In this document: piece by piece, positions 7,564 through 15,259 of the stretch | How positions within the stretch are numbered: position 1 is the stretch's first letter | Layout of the letters: the number at the start of each line of letters is the position of its first letter | DNA from: Candidatus Woesearchaeota archaeon | GTDB taxonomy: Archaea > Nanobdellota > Nanobdellia > Woesearchaeales > GW2011-AR9 | NCBI GenBank assembly: GCA_018302605.1 | Contig: JAGVZN010000026.1 | Coordinates: 1-37,506, forward strand | Direction of reading: 5' to 3' | DNA length: 37,506 bases | Position numbers and translations under genes: made by a program | Notes under the pieces: generated by a model | What the model was told of the DNA's origin: nothing | The model's input: the letters and a program-made list of their open reading frames with translations, nothing else | The model's database searches: none

Positions 7564-8190
7564 ATGACACCACACAATCACGCTTGGAAATTAACGAGTT
7601 ATGCCGTCCTGTTTGTTTTGCTTTTTTTCGGTCTGCTGCAGGTTACCCTGCAAGCGAGAGGGAAAGTCTTTGCTTTGGAAGCGTTGGGGGCTCTTGTCCT
7701 CGCGCTCTTTGTATTTGCGGGGGGTCTCACCTACGATAAAGGCAAGGGTGAAAAGCTTTTTTTTGCTGTGTTTGTCCTGGTCATCGCCAATCTGCTGTTT
7801 TTGCGCGCGTTTACCGGTGATTTGTATGTAGTCATGCTGCTCTTTGCGCTGGTTGGAGTTGCTTTGGGCTTCCCCCGAAGATGCGCGCCTCGCTGCTACG
7901 ACGATGACAGAAAGACAGAAGAACCGCATAGTGTTGTCTTTGATCCCGCAAAGAATGGAGAGGAGAAAAAGGTGGGTGAAAAAGGAAAAATGGAGCAGGA
8001 AGTAAAGACAGAAACCAAGAACACGGCGACGTTTAGTCCCGGAAAATATGTCGCCAGTTCCAAAAGCAACGTCTTTCATGAAGCAAGATGCGATTGGGCG
8101 AAGAAAGTAAGCAAGACCCACCAGCTATGGTTTTCCTCCAAGAAAGAAGCAGAAGAGAAGAAATACAAGCCCCATGGCTGCGTGAATTGA
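7564..8190 (+). CDS. Four-helix membrane protein with C-terminal Ada-like Cys/His domain
   Basis: A 208-residue protein. The N-terminal 110 residues hold four close hydrophobic helices (about 10-29, 34-50, 60-76 and 80-98). A charged linker (about 115-155) follows, then a C-terminal mini-domain, KYVASSKSNVFHEARCDWAKKVS...FSSKKEAEEKKYKPHGCVN. That domain resembles the Ada-type metal-binding module (Y-A-S-x-N-x-x-x-H-x-x-x-C-x-W-A...GY-x-P-C) often found at the end of secreted nucleases and small membrane proteins. The usual CxxC at the end is reduced to one Cys here, so metal binding is uncertain. Transcription probably starts just upstream (TTAAATAG at 7534-7541). No specific function can be given. 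Confidence 0.65.
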   Translation: MTPHNHAWKLTSYAVLFVLLFFGLLQVTLQARGKVFALEALGALVLALFVFAGGLTYDKGKGEKLFFAVFVLVIANLLFLRAFTGDLYVVMLLFALVGVALGFPRRCAPRCYDDDRKTEEPHSVVFDPAKNGEEKKVGEKGKMEQEVKTETKNTATFSPGKYVASSKSNVFHEARCDWAKKVSKTHQLWFSSKKEAEEKKYKPHGCVN

Positions 8191-8214
8191 TTATTATCTT
8201 TGATTTTATTCTCA

Positions 8215-8856
8215 TTAATTTTTCATCGCGATGATGAACATCCAGTTCTTGTCTTTTTCTTCATGGTCTGTTACAAAAGAGATTTTCTGGATTGAGAATC
8301 CCGCCTGCATGACGGACTGCCTGAATTCATCCTCCGTAAAACGCTTGCGAAAGCGAAGATATTTTCCATTGAAATTATTTTTGAGAGCAAGATACCCTTC
8401 CGGATGATGATGGATAGTCGTGGAGAGATAGATTACCCCTTGAGGGATAAGAAGTGAATATATTTTCTTCAGCAGAGTAGGAATTTCTACACTCGGGAAG
8501 AGATGGATAAAAGCAATGCCAATAATCGCTGAATACTGCTTGGAACCAAAATCGTGAGACAGAAATTCATCGACGATCATCTTTAATCGAGGCGCCGTGT
8601 TGAGTGCGACAGCAGCCATCGCCGGAGATAGTTCTATCGCAGAAACATCAAAACCATGTTCGAGGAGCGATTTTGCGACCTGACCATTCCCCGGGCCTAA
8701 TTCTAGGATGGATGTTTTTTGATGATCACTGAGGAGAAAAGAACAAAATTCAGCAACAATCTTTTCAGTGTTAATTGTACGGGTTGAATTTTTCTTTTCA
8801 AATTCTACAGCTGCAGTATCGTAAGCTTGTTTGTTTAAAGAGAGATAATCGTCCAT
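8215..8856 (-). CDS. Class I SAM-dependent methyltransferase
   Basis: A 213-residue Rossmann-fold methyltransferase. Motif I is ILELGPGNGQVAKSLLEHGFDVSAIELSPAM (about 50-80), with the acidic residue ending strand 2 (Glu77) contacting the ribose of SAM. The post-I region, FGSKQYSAIIGIAFIHLF, and the later GVIYLSTTIHHHPEGYL match the methyltransferase 11/25 group. The C-terminal EDEFRQSVMQAGFSIQKISFV is the usual last strand pair. These enzymes act on small molecules, lipids or quinones; the substrate here is not predictable. It lies downstream of lspA with a 33-base gap on the same strand and could be the last gene of that transcript. Confidence 0.88.
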   Translation of the reverse strand: MDDYLSLNKQAYDTAAVEFEKKNSTRTINTEKIVAEFCSFLLSDHQKTSILELGPGNGQVAKSLLEHGFDVSAIELSPAMAAVALNTAPRLKMIVDEFLSHDFGSKQYSAIIGIAFIHLFPSVEIPTLLKKIYSLLIPQGVIYLSTTIHHHPEGYLALKNNFNGKYLRFRKRFTEDEFRQSVMQAGFSIQKISFVTDHEEKDKNWMFIIAMKN

Positions 8857-8889
8857 ACTGTCAATTTAGAGAACATCTTATTTTAAAGA

Positions 8890-9351
8890 TTACCGTTTTG
8901 CTGTATGTTCAGGTTCTCTCTCTTTCCACATCTTCCATACCAAGCCGATAACAGCAATGGAAATCGCCGCATCCGCAACATTAAAGGCGGGCCAGAAGCG
9001 AAAATCGATGAAATCAATGACGTGTCCGCGAGCAAAACGGTCGATAAAATTGCCGATGACGCCGCCGAGGAAGAGGGCAGTAAGAAGTTGAGCAGAATAT
9101 GTCTTTGGGATTTTGTGATAATAGAGGATGATGCCCAAAGCAACAGCGAGTGAGATGAACCCCAGGATAATTGTTTTTCCCTGAAACAAACCAAAACCCG
9201 CACCTGTGTTGGTGACCAGATGGATATCAAAAACGAGGAGATTCCATACCGGATTTAGATAGACAATGGCTAGTTTAGCTGCTTGATCGACCAGCACGGT
9301 TGCAGCCGTAATCAGAAAAAAAAATAATCCCGATTCCTGCCGGCCTACCAT
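8890..9351 (-). CDS. lspA: Lipoprotein signal peptidase (signal peptidase II)
   Basis: A 153-residue four-helix membrane aspartyl protease. Conserved blocks run in order: VDQAAKLAI (22-29), NTGAGFG (48-54), [22 protein letters not shown] (96-117) and FNVADAAIS (123-131). The catalytic pair should be Asp113 and Asp127. LspA cleaves the signal peptide of diacylglyceryl-modified prolipoproteins just before the lipobox Cys. It is a bacterial-type enzyme that most archaea lack, and this window also encodes three lipobox proteins that could be its substrates. Its ATG overlaps the preceding gene's stop by seven bases, so translation is coupled. No lgt gene is seen here; it would have to be elsewhere. 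Confidence 0.95.
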   Translation of the reverse strand: MVGRQESGLFFFLITAATVLVDQAAKLAIVYLNPVWNLLVFDIHLVTNTGAGFGLFQGKTIILGFISLAVALGIILYYHKIPKTYSAQLLTALFLGGVIGNFIDRFARGHVIDFIDFRFWPAFNVADAAISIAVIGLVWKMWKEREPEHTAKR

Positions 9352-9725
9352 AAGCGCTGCTGCTGCTGCCGTGATGGCTGAACTCCGGCTGCGCGTTCCA
9401 GATTAGCCAGGCGCTGGTCGAGGGAAGCGAGCAGGGCTTTGACGGTGTCTAACTTGCTGTTGAGCAATTCCAGATCTCGGGAAAGATTAAGCGATTGCTC
9501 AGGAAAAGACGAAGAAAAAGGACGGGAAGGGGCGGCGCCAGGAAAGCGGGCGGGGGAAATGCTTTGGGGCATATCCAATGGTGATTTTTCGTCTTCAAAT
9601 CCGGGTGGGGGAGTGTTCAAAATATCCTGTTGTTCGGGAAAATTAGTACCCAATTCTTTTTGAGCAATTGCATCGAAATCAAGATCGCTGTCTTTCTTGT
9701 GGAAAAGTTTGTCAAAGAGGCCCAT
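9345..9725 (-). CDS. Small protein with Pro-rich linker and C-terminal coiled coil
   Basis: Not recognised. The 126-residue product has an amphipathic start ([11 protein letters not shown]), an acidic stretch, a Pro/Ser-rich low-complexity linker (about 38-75), then a heptad-like helix [27 protein letters not shown] (about 84-111), and a Gln-rich end. The MGLFDKLF start can act as a peripheral membrane-binding helix. Its stop lies inside the first codons of lspA (overlap of seven bases), so the two are made together. A role as an assembly or scaffolding partner at the membrane is a guess from architecture only. The reading frame itself is well supported by the coupling and by a normal codon pattern. 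Confidence 0.6.
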   Translation of the reverse strand: MGLFDKLFHKKDSDLDFDAIAQKELGTNFPEQQDILNTPPPGFEDEKSPLDMPQSISPARFPGAAPSRPFSSSFPEQSLNLSRDLELLNSKLDTVKALLASLDQRLANLERAAGVQPSRQQQQRLW

Positions 9726-9749
9726 AGAAGGAGGATTATTCTAAGGGAT

Positions 9750-10316
9750 TTAAAGGTTTCTGAATACGTATATTTTCTCTGCGAGAATGGGTTGTAGTTG
9801 TTCTCTTGGTGCGCTGTATCGTGCCGTATCGGAAATAAGCCCGGCAAGAGGAGCAGAGATGTCTTGGCGGGAGAGCACGCCAATGATTCCCGTTTCTGAT
9901 TTCCATTCGCTTTCCGAGTAATCTTCCATATTAAAAGTGGCGTAAGGAGTATCAACCCGGCATAATCGAAAATCTCTCCAACAAGGCTGTCGAAATAATT
10001 GAGGCTGTGCTCCCTCGAGATAATCTAAAGGCAATGATATTCTAGGGAAGTAGTTTGTAAGCATCGTAATCTTACCTGAAAAACCACGTTCTCCGTAATC
10101 TTTGAAACCTCCGTTTTTTAGCTCTTCATAGAAAGAAACTAATCTATTAAAATAGCTTTCTTTGCTTCTGTCGGGCTGGACCGGCCAGAAGACAGAGGAA
10201 AATTCTAACTTGTCGTAGCGGTCTGCATTAAAAATCCCATGATTACCTACTTTGACTTGAAATCTTTCGCAATCGAAATCAGGATCAATCTTGGCTTCAA
10301 CAGTTAATGGATTCAT
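9750..10316 (-). CDS. Hypothetical protein of unknown family
   Basis: Not recognised. The ORF track starts at 10418, but that extension overlaps the upstream peptidase gene. ATG at 10316 (MNPLTVEAKIDPDFD) is preceded at the right distance by TTTATAAGT, so a leaderless transcript from 10316 giving 188 residues is preferred. The product is soluble, rich in aromatic residues (FSSVFWPVQ, LFRQPCWRDFRLCRVD), with no signal peptide and no motif I can name. It ends just before the coiled-coil protein that is coupled to lspA, so it may share that transcript. Unknown function. Confidence 0.6.
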   Translation of the reverse strand: MNPLTVEAKIDPDFDCERFQVKVGNHGIFNADRYDKLEFSSVFWPVQPDRSKESYFNRLVSFYEELKNGGFKDYGERGFSGKITMLTNYFPRISLPLDYLEGAQPQLFRQPCWRDFRLCRVDTPYATFNMEDYSESEWKSETGIIGVLSRQDISAPLAGLISDTARYSAPREQLQPILAEKIYVFRNL

Positions 10317-10351
10317 AGTATAATTTATCAGGTTAATACTTATAAATTTTA

Positions 10352-11386
10352 TCAAACTAGATATTTGCCATCTTTCATCACTTGCGTCTCTCCAATAAAC
10401 ACATCTTTGACCAGACAAAAGAGGTCAATATGATATTTCTGAAAGACTTTCCGGCCGAGCTTTTTAGCATACATGGCATGTTTCAGACCGAGCGAGAAAT
10501 GCATGCCAGCAAACCGTTCAAATGCCGTCGGCTCATTTAAACGGTGATCAAAACCAAGATTCTTGTTTAAACCAAAACCGATTTCACGTACCTGAACGGT
10601 ATGAGTGACTTCTTCATCACGAATCATTCGCACAATCTCTTCAAATTGAGCAGGCCCGGTATGACCGATAAGACAGCCATTTTCGATTGTCACGGTAAAC
10701 TGGTCGGTGAAATGAACCAGATGATCCTTGCCGGGGAACCCAAAGACAAGCAATGTGCCATTCATCTTTTCCAGTTCTTTTGCTTCAGTAAAAATCTCGC
10801 CGATGGGAAAACCGGCAGAAATAATCTCTGCTTTGTGAAAATCGCCGGTGTTCTTAATTGGTTTCTCGAATGCAGAATTGACAATTAATTCCTGTCCTTC
10901 TGGAGAGGTGATACGAAGAGAATGGTTCTGGGAGAGGAGCTGTTCGATAGTATTCGTCGCGCGGACATAATACGGTGTCTCGTAATGTAATGAGGCGATA
11001 TAGTGAGGAATCTGGTCTTCCTGATTGTAACCAAGACGGGAGTGTTCGATGACGAGATGACCGGCGCGAAATAGATCGGCGCGGAGACGATGTTTAGTGA
11101 GACGGAACGATACAGTTTGCACGAGAATAACCACCGAACGTGGAGGAATGATCTGAAATTGAGAAAGGATGGCTTCTTCCGAATGGGCATCAAAATCGAT
11201 GATCTGGTGGGGATTCTGGAGAATAGCACTGCCGTATGCTTCCGTAAGTATTCTTGATAACCTACTGTTGTTATCGTGAAGCAGGAGAACAAACTGACCT
11301 TTAGTGAGGCAATAGTTTTTAAGTAAGATATCACGTACGTTTTGTAAAGCCCGATCTTTTTGCAAAACCTGATCTGAAATGTTCAT
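10352..11386 (-). CDS. M29-like (aminopeptidase T/AmpS) metallopeptidase homologue
   Basis: A 344-residue protein whose C-terminal half follows the M29 aminopeptidase pattern. AGFPIGEIFTEA (near 190-201) corresponds to the NxPxGEVFTaP block with its metal-binding Glu. VREIGFGLNKNL and RLNEPTAFERFAGMHFSLG correspond to the Glu and His ligand blocks, and KYHIDLFC to the H-x-D-L block. The N-terminal half is more divergent (DFDAHSEEAILSQ, RSVVILVQTVSFRLTKHRLRADLF) and is like other archaeal members. The family removes N-terminal residues using a dinuclear metal centre in the cytoplasm. Activity is inferred from ligand conservation. It is divergent from the small ORF at 11441. Confidence 0.72.
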   Translation of the reverse strand: MNISDQVLQKDRALQNVRDILLKNYCLTKGQFVLLLHDNNSRLSRILTEAYGSAILQNPHQIIDFDAHSEEAILSQFQIIPPRSVVILVQTVSFRLTKHRLRADLFRAGHLVIEHSRLGYNQEDQIPHYIASLHYETPYYVRATNTIEQLLSQNHSLRITSPEGQELIVNSAFEKPIKNTGDFHKAEIISAGFPIGEIFTEAKELEKMNGTLLVFGFPGKDHLVHFTDQFTVTIENGCLIGHTGPAQFEEIVRMIRDEEVTHTVQVREIGFGLNKNLGFDHRLNEPTAFERFAGMHFSLGLKHAMYAKKLGRKVFQKYHIDLFCLVKDVFIGETQVMKDGKYLV

Positions 11387-11440
11387 TCTCTGGAAAATTC
11401 AAGCAAAACTTTAATAAAGTATGCTTGTTCTTTTCAAAGC

Positions 11441-11668
11441 ATGGCAAACGAAACTATGAATACCTTAGAAAAAATCGGCTTTCATAAAGGCTCCCTGGCA
11501 ACGCTGACTAAAGAACGGGAAGAATTATTACGCATCCTGCAGATCGTCGAGCAATTGATGCAGATGCACGTGAAAGAGCTGAAAGACCTCGGTGTTGACC
11601 TTGTCGCGAAAGCGAAAGAAGTGAAAAATCTTAAAGGAAAAAAGCCGATTGAAGACGTGTTGGGATGA
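11441..11668 (+). CDS. Small helical protein, unknown
   Basis: Not recognised. A 75-residue, highly charged, largely helical product; THLTKEREELLRILQIVEQLMQMHVKELKDLG-type sequence in its centre suggests a coiled coil. TTTAATAAAGTA lies about 27 bases ahead of the ATG, which fits a TATA box for a leaderless transcript, and the gene is divergent from the M29-like peptidase. Base composition and codon pattern resemble neighbours. The 180 bases after it contain no gene but hold two short hairpins (CCAGG...CCTGG and CCGA...TCGG) and a long A/T run that may be terminators for both converging genes. Confidence 0.6.
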   Translation: MANETMNTLEKIGFHKGSLATLTKEREELLRILQIVEQLMQMHVKELKDLGVDLVAKAKEVKNLKGKKPIEDVLG

Positions 11669-11848
11669 TTTTTTCTGATTAAGTCTCTCGTTTACGCATC
11701 TTTTATCCGATAAAAAAAGATCCAGGATTTACCAACGCCTGGCTCTCTTCGGTATTGGTATTAACCGACAATAAGTGGTCGGAACTATCTTCAATTTTAA
11801 TATTTAAAAAAAAATTAAAAAGAAAAAATATCTAAAAAAAATTATTTA

Positions 11849-12418
11849 TTATCTTCGCCGCATCAACATTCCCAGCAGGAACACAACCACCGCGAACAAG
11901 ACAAGCACTCCCGCGACAAGCCAGGCTACTGATCGTGTATCGTTCCAGGAAGGAGCTTTCTCAACGGTTACGGTTGCTGTCACGGCCGCTGTTGGCTGTG
12001 TAGGACCGGAATTCAATGTGCTGACAACGACTTCTGACTGTTGAGCAGCGGCAGAGGGAGCAGGCTCGGCTTTCTTCCAACCATATTCATTGATGGACTG
12101 GGGAGACACACTTGTCCCTTCCGCCAAGACTCCTGCAATGTCGTCACGCAAATCATCAAGATCATGCTTGAGATCACGAAGATCGTCTAAGAGGTCAGCT
12201 TTGCTGGAACACGCTGCCATCAGGCTGGTCTTGTAGCTGCTTCTATACTTGTAGAAGTTATCTTCCAAATCATAAAAGTCGCCGCGTAGGTCTTTGTAGT
12301 CTGCTTTCTCGGAACTGAGACAAACTTCGTCACCGTTTCCTGCAGCCAATACAACAGAACTGAGTAGCAACGAACAGATTAATACTATTGCGATAAAGTG
12401 TTTTGTCATTTGACGCAC
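11849..12418 (-). CDS. Secreted coiled-coil protein with C-terminal membrane anchor
   Basis: A 189-residue envelope protein of unknown family. An N-terminal signal peptide (KHFIAIVLICSLLLSSVVLAAG, cleavage likely after AAG) is followed by an acidic helical region with LDDLRDLKHDLDDLRDDI heptads (about 72-95). Next come a Thr/Ala/Pro-rich spacer (about 115-155), a single membrane helix (WLVAGVLVLFAVVVFLLGMLM) and a terminal RRR stop-transfer. Two Cys (about 33 and 70) could form a disulfide across the helical region. The architecture, a surface stalk anchored at its C-terminus, resembles archaeal surface or pilus-associated proteins, but no homologue can be named. It converges with the small ORF at 11441. 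Confidence 0.75.
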   Translation of the reverse strand: MRQMTKHFIAIVLICSLLLSSVVLAAGNGDEVCLSSEKADYKDLRGDFYDLEDNFYKYRSSYKTSLMAACSSKADLLDDLRDLKHDLDDLRDDIAGVLAEGTSVSPQSINEYGWKKAEPAPSAAAQQSEVVVSTLNSGPTQPTAAVTATVTVEKAPSWNDTRSVAWLVAGVLVLFAVVVFLLGMLMRRR

Positions 12419-12538
12419 CCCGATTGGTTTTATGAACTGATCTGGGCAAAGGGGATTATATAAACTTTGCGAAAGAAGTCCTACTTTTAAGTAGTACCCA
12501 GTTAGTTATGAAAAATGAGGATTAGAGAAAAAGCAAAA

Positions 12539-13015
12539 TTACAAGATCACTTCCCCGCGATGGATTTTCGGCAGGAAATTGATCAGTTTGCCTTCTTTGT
12601 AGGCAGCACAACCGACAACAGCTTCTTCATAAGTCAAGATGACCAAGCGGTTTTCTTCCCCCAGATCTCTCTTGAGGTCTACCCCGGCGAAGTAGGCGCG
12701 GGTTTCTAGCTTTGTCAAAGAGAGGACATTTTTCAGATCTGCTTTTTGCCGGCGCGCTTCGTTGACCAGCAATTGAGCACCTTCTTTGCTCAAGCGGATC
12801 TGGCTGGGACGGAGCTCAGCAAAGTAGAGGCCAAGACGATCGATCTTTAATTTATCCAGATCGATCTGCGCAATATCCCTGTTGACTAAGAACAGGCGAT
12901 CTTTTTCGGTTTGGAGGTAGGCGTAGTTCTCGTGAAGGGCCGAACCAAACTGCTTGATGAGTAATTCCCTGATTACTTTGATCTCACGGGTGTTGAGAAT
13001 CCTTAGTTTTTGCAT
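12539..13015 (-). CDS. PUA-like RNA-binding domain protein
   Basis: A 158-residue protein that looks like the archaeal stand-alone PUA/Nip7-type RNA-binding family. The N-terminal half, ILNTREIKVIRELLIKQFG...RLFLVNRDIAQIDLDKLKIDRLGLYFAEL, is followed by a C-terminal PUA-like strand set, LVILTYEEAVVGCAAYKEGKLINFLPKIHRGE. The last block matches the GxGxx-kdGkilNyvPK-x-R motif seen in the C-terminal domains of RsmF/NSUN-type methyltransferases and related archaeal proteins. No catalytic domain is present, so it probably acts as an RNA-binding factor in rRNA or tRNA processing; the precise partner is unknown. It is divergent from the small ORF at 13091. Confidence 0.7.
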   Translation of the reverse strand: MQKLRILNTREIKVIRELLIKQFGSALHENYAYLQTEKDRLFLVNRDIAQIDLDKLKIDRLGLYFAELRPSQIRLSKEGAQLLVNEARRQKADLKNVLSLTKLETRAYFAGVDLKRDLGEENRLVILTYEEAVVGCAAYKEGKLINFLPKIHRGEVIL

Positions 13016-13090
13016 CAGCAGGTCGTTAATTGTGTTTATAATAAATCTTTTTGAAAAGATTAATATATCAGTACTGACTACCCTCGCATC

Positions 13091-13273
13091 ATGGATCCAG
13101 AAAAAAATATTGAGACCATTCTAGATAGGACAGAACTAGGTCCTGAACAACAGGAGAAAAAGGAAGACCAGTACGAAGAAAAACAACAACCTGTTCAGTA
13201 TAAACGACCGTGGCTGACGGAATTATGCGACGGTTACGTTGTGGAAGTGCCGCCGATTCCAGATTATTTTTAA
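13091..13273 (+). CDS. Small acidic protein upstream of the kinase, unknown
   Basis: A 60-residue charged ORF (many E, K, Q) with a hydrophobic Pro-rich end, VVEVPPIPDYF. It is likely real because TTAATATATC (13058-13067) is placed 24-28 bases before its ATG, as for a leaderless archaeal transcript, and no other ORF uses that promoter. No motif can be named. It sits 100 bases before the Ser/Thr kinase on the same strand and could be co-transcribed. The exposed acidic chain would suit an adaptor or kinase substrate, but that is only a guess. Confidence 0.45.
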   Translation: MDPEKNIETILDRTELGPEQQEKKEDQYEEKQQPVQYKRPWLTELCDGYVVEVPPIPDYF

Positions 13274-13372
13274 GAGAATGTAGGGGGAAGGTTCAATTTC
13301 TCAGCAAAACTTTAAAAAGAATACACCACTTTTGCCGTTATGTCTTGGTAGATATTTTTGGAGGATTATTTG

Positions 13373-15259
13373 ATGGGCAAAGAAGATACGAGTTTGTACG
13401 AACCGGCAGCTTTGGAAGACTCAATAATTGTTCCCCGGGGTGATATCGCTTCTCTTCAACAAGCAGGCATAGATGTTGATGCAGGCCCAATTATCCCGGT
13501 AGCACAACGAATACCCACTAACGGTCCGCAAGCACTTTTCTGTGCAGTTCTCACTCCATTAGAGGAAGCGATTCTCCAAGAAATCCGCACCGGCAATTAT
13601 TCTGTTAAACAGGAGATCGTTGGTGGTCAGGGTGAAGTTTCACGATTAATTCAGAGCGATGATTCTGTTGTAAAATTTGATATTGCTGCTAAAGTAGTTT
13701 CTTTGCAAAAGATGGATGATTGGTCTCAAGTAGATCGTCTGGAAAGAGAAGCAGCGATTACCCGCGGGCTAGAGATTGATGGCGTTGTTAAATATTTTGC
13801 CTACGAGATGCGTGGAGTACCTAAACGTTTCGGGGAGGGAGTGGATACTGAATACATCCTCTATAGCCATTGGCTGGGCATGGGAAACTTGGCAGAACGC
13901 TTCGCCGAGCGAACGTATGGTTTTTCGGAAGTTGAACATTTCTTTGGAAACTCGCTAGCCGCGTTAGGGCAATTGCATAGCCACGGCATTCTTCACCGTG
14001 ATATCAAGCCGCGTAATGTTGTAGAATTAGAAAATGGCGATTTTGGCCTTATTGATTTCGGTCTTTCCAAAAAAGCAGGACAGACCACTACTATGTTCAG
14101 CGCTGGCGCTTTCATCGGCACGCCAGCTTATGCTGCTCCCGAAATTCAGGAAGGAAAAAGGCCCTCCGCTGCTGCCGATATTTATAGCGCATGTGCCACG
14201 GCTATCTCTATGGTTTTGGGGGAGGAATTTGGTCCATTTACGACACCGGTAGATATCCAACAGAAATTTGAGAGAATTACTTTTCCAAAAGAATATGCCG
14301 CCCTGCAAGAGTTAATTTCCGCCGGCTTGCAAGCAGATCCGACAGAAAGGATGGAGAAATTTAGGCTGGTAGAAAAGAAAGGCTATGAATTTGGATTAGA
14401 AAAAATGATTACAGAAAACATTGAAACATCAGCAATTTCAGCTGTAGCAGAGAAGGCTACTCTGCTTGAAGAAGCCATTACCGATAAATGGGAGAAGGGG
14501 AATTACGGTCTTATTGGCTGTGCACTTGGCGCTCTGGCGGGGGTTATTACTTGGGGGTATTCCGTGATGTCTGATCCCCTTTCCTCAAGTTCATTAGGTT
14601 CCGAATCACTTTGGAGATTAGGGTCTCTTGGTTCTTTGCTCCTGATGGGGGCGGGGGGAGGTTATGTGGCTGGAAAGACGGTTTATAATACCAAAACAAG
14701 GATCCAAGAAGAAGGTGGATTTAAAAATTACCTTCGGAGGAAGTTGGGCAGTCAGCGTAAAATAATGGAACACGGACTTACTCAGATTGCTTTTATTGTC
14801 GCGGTTACTTTAGGAGGTATTTGGGGATTGGCTTCGTACACATCAGGAGAGTTAGAAGACGGAAGAATCTATCATAATCAAGAAGGTGAGAGGATAATCA
14901 ACGTATCAGAAGGATTGAATGGCACAACTAAACTGATAATGAAAAAATATGGGGCGGTAGAGCTCGTGCGCGGAGGGATCATTGAAAGCGAGACATTTAT
15001 CGATGAAGCCCCTGCTGACGGCATTTTAGACGAAGGTTATCAAAGATACCAGCCACTATGGCCGTTTACGAAAGGGGAAGGAAACCAGATCACGGATCCC
15101 GAAGTAATCAGCGAAGCACAGCTGGTATACACCAAACTCCAAGAAAAGTATGACATTAAACTGCCAGCAGAAGCTCATATTGAGAAAGTGTCTGAAAAAT
15201 CAGGTTTAGAGGGATATCTCAATGAGCACTTCAGCCCTGCAATTAAAGGACAGAACTAA
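13373..15259 (+). CDS. Membrane-anchored Hanks-type Ser/Thr protein kinase
   Basis: The start is ATG 13373, not the TTG at 13358 used in the ORF track: GGAGG lies eight bases before it. The 628-residue product has a kinase domain at about 80-340. It shows a glycine loop GGQGEVS, SVVKFD as the VAIK-type lysine strand, HRDIKPRN with Asp210, IDFG with Asp228, and GTPAYAAPE in the activation segment. Three hydrophobic segments follow (about 379-400, 415-433 and 470-490), then a roughly 135-residue domain with no known motif that would lie outside if the kinase is cytoplasmic. This resembles bacterial PknB-style sensor kinases, with a different ectodomain. Its stop overlaps that of infB tail-to-tail by four bases. 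Confidence 0.93.
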   Translation: MGKEDTSLYEPAALEDSIIVPRGDIASLQQAGIDVDAGPIIPVAQRIPTNGPQALFCAVLTPLEEAILQEIRTGNYSVKQEIVGGQGEVSRLIQSDDSVVKFDIAAKVVSLQKMDDWSQVDRLEREAAITRGLEIDGVVKYFAYEMRGVPKRFGEGVDTEYILYSHWLGMGNLAERFAERTYGFSEVEHFFGNSLAALGQLHSHGILHRDIKPRNVVELENGDFGLIDFGLSKKAGQTTTMFSAGAFIGTPAYAAPEIQEGKRPSAAADIYSACATAISMVLGEEFGPFTTPVDIQQKFERITFPKEYAALQELISAGLQADPTERMEKFRLVEKKGYEFGLEKMITENIETSAISAVAEKATLLEEAITDKWEKGNYGLIGCALGALAGVITWGYSVMSDPLSSSSLGSESLWRLGSLGSLLLMGAGGGYVAGKTVYNTKTRIQEEGGFKNYLRRKLGSQRKIMEHGLTQIAFIVAVTLGGIWGLASYTSGELEDGRIYHNQEGERIINVSEGLNGTTKLIMKKYGAVELVRGGIIESETFIDEAPADGILDEGYQRYQPLWPFTKGEGNQITDPEVISEAQLVYTKLQEKYDIKLPAEAHIEKVSEKSGLEGYLNEHFSPAIKGQN

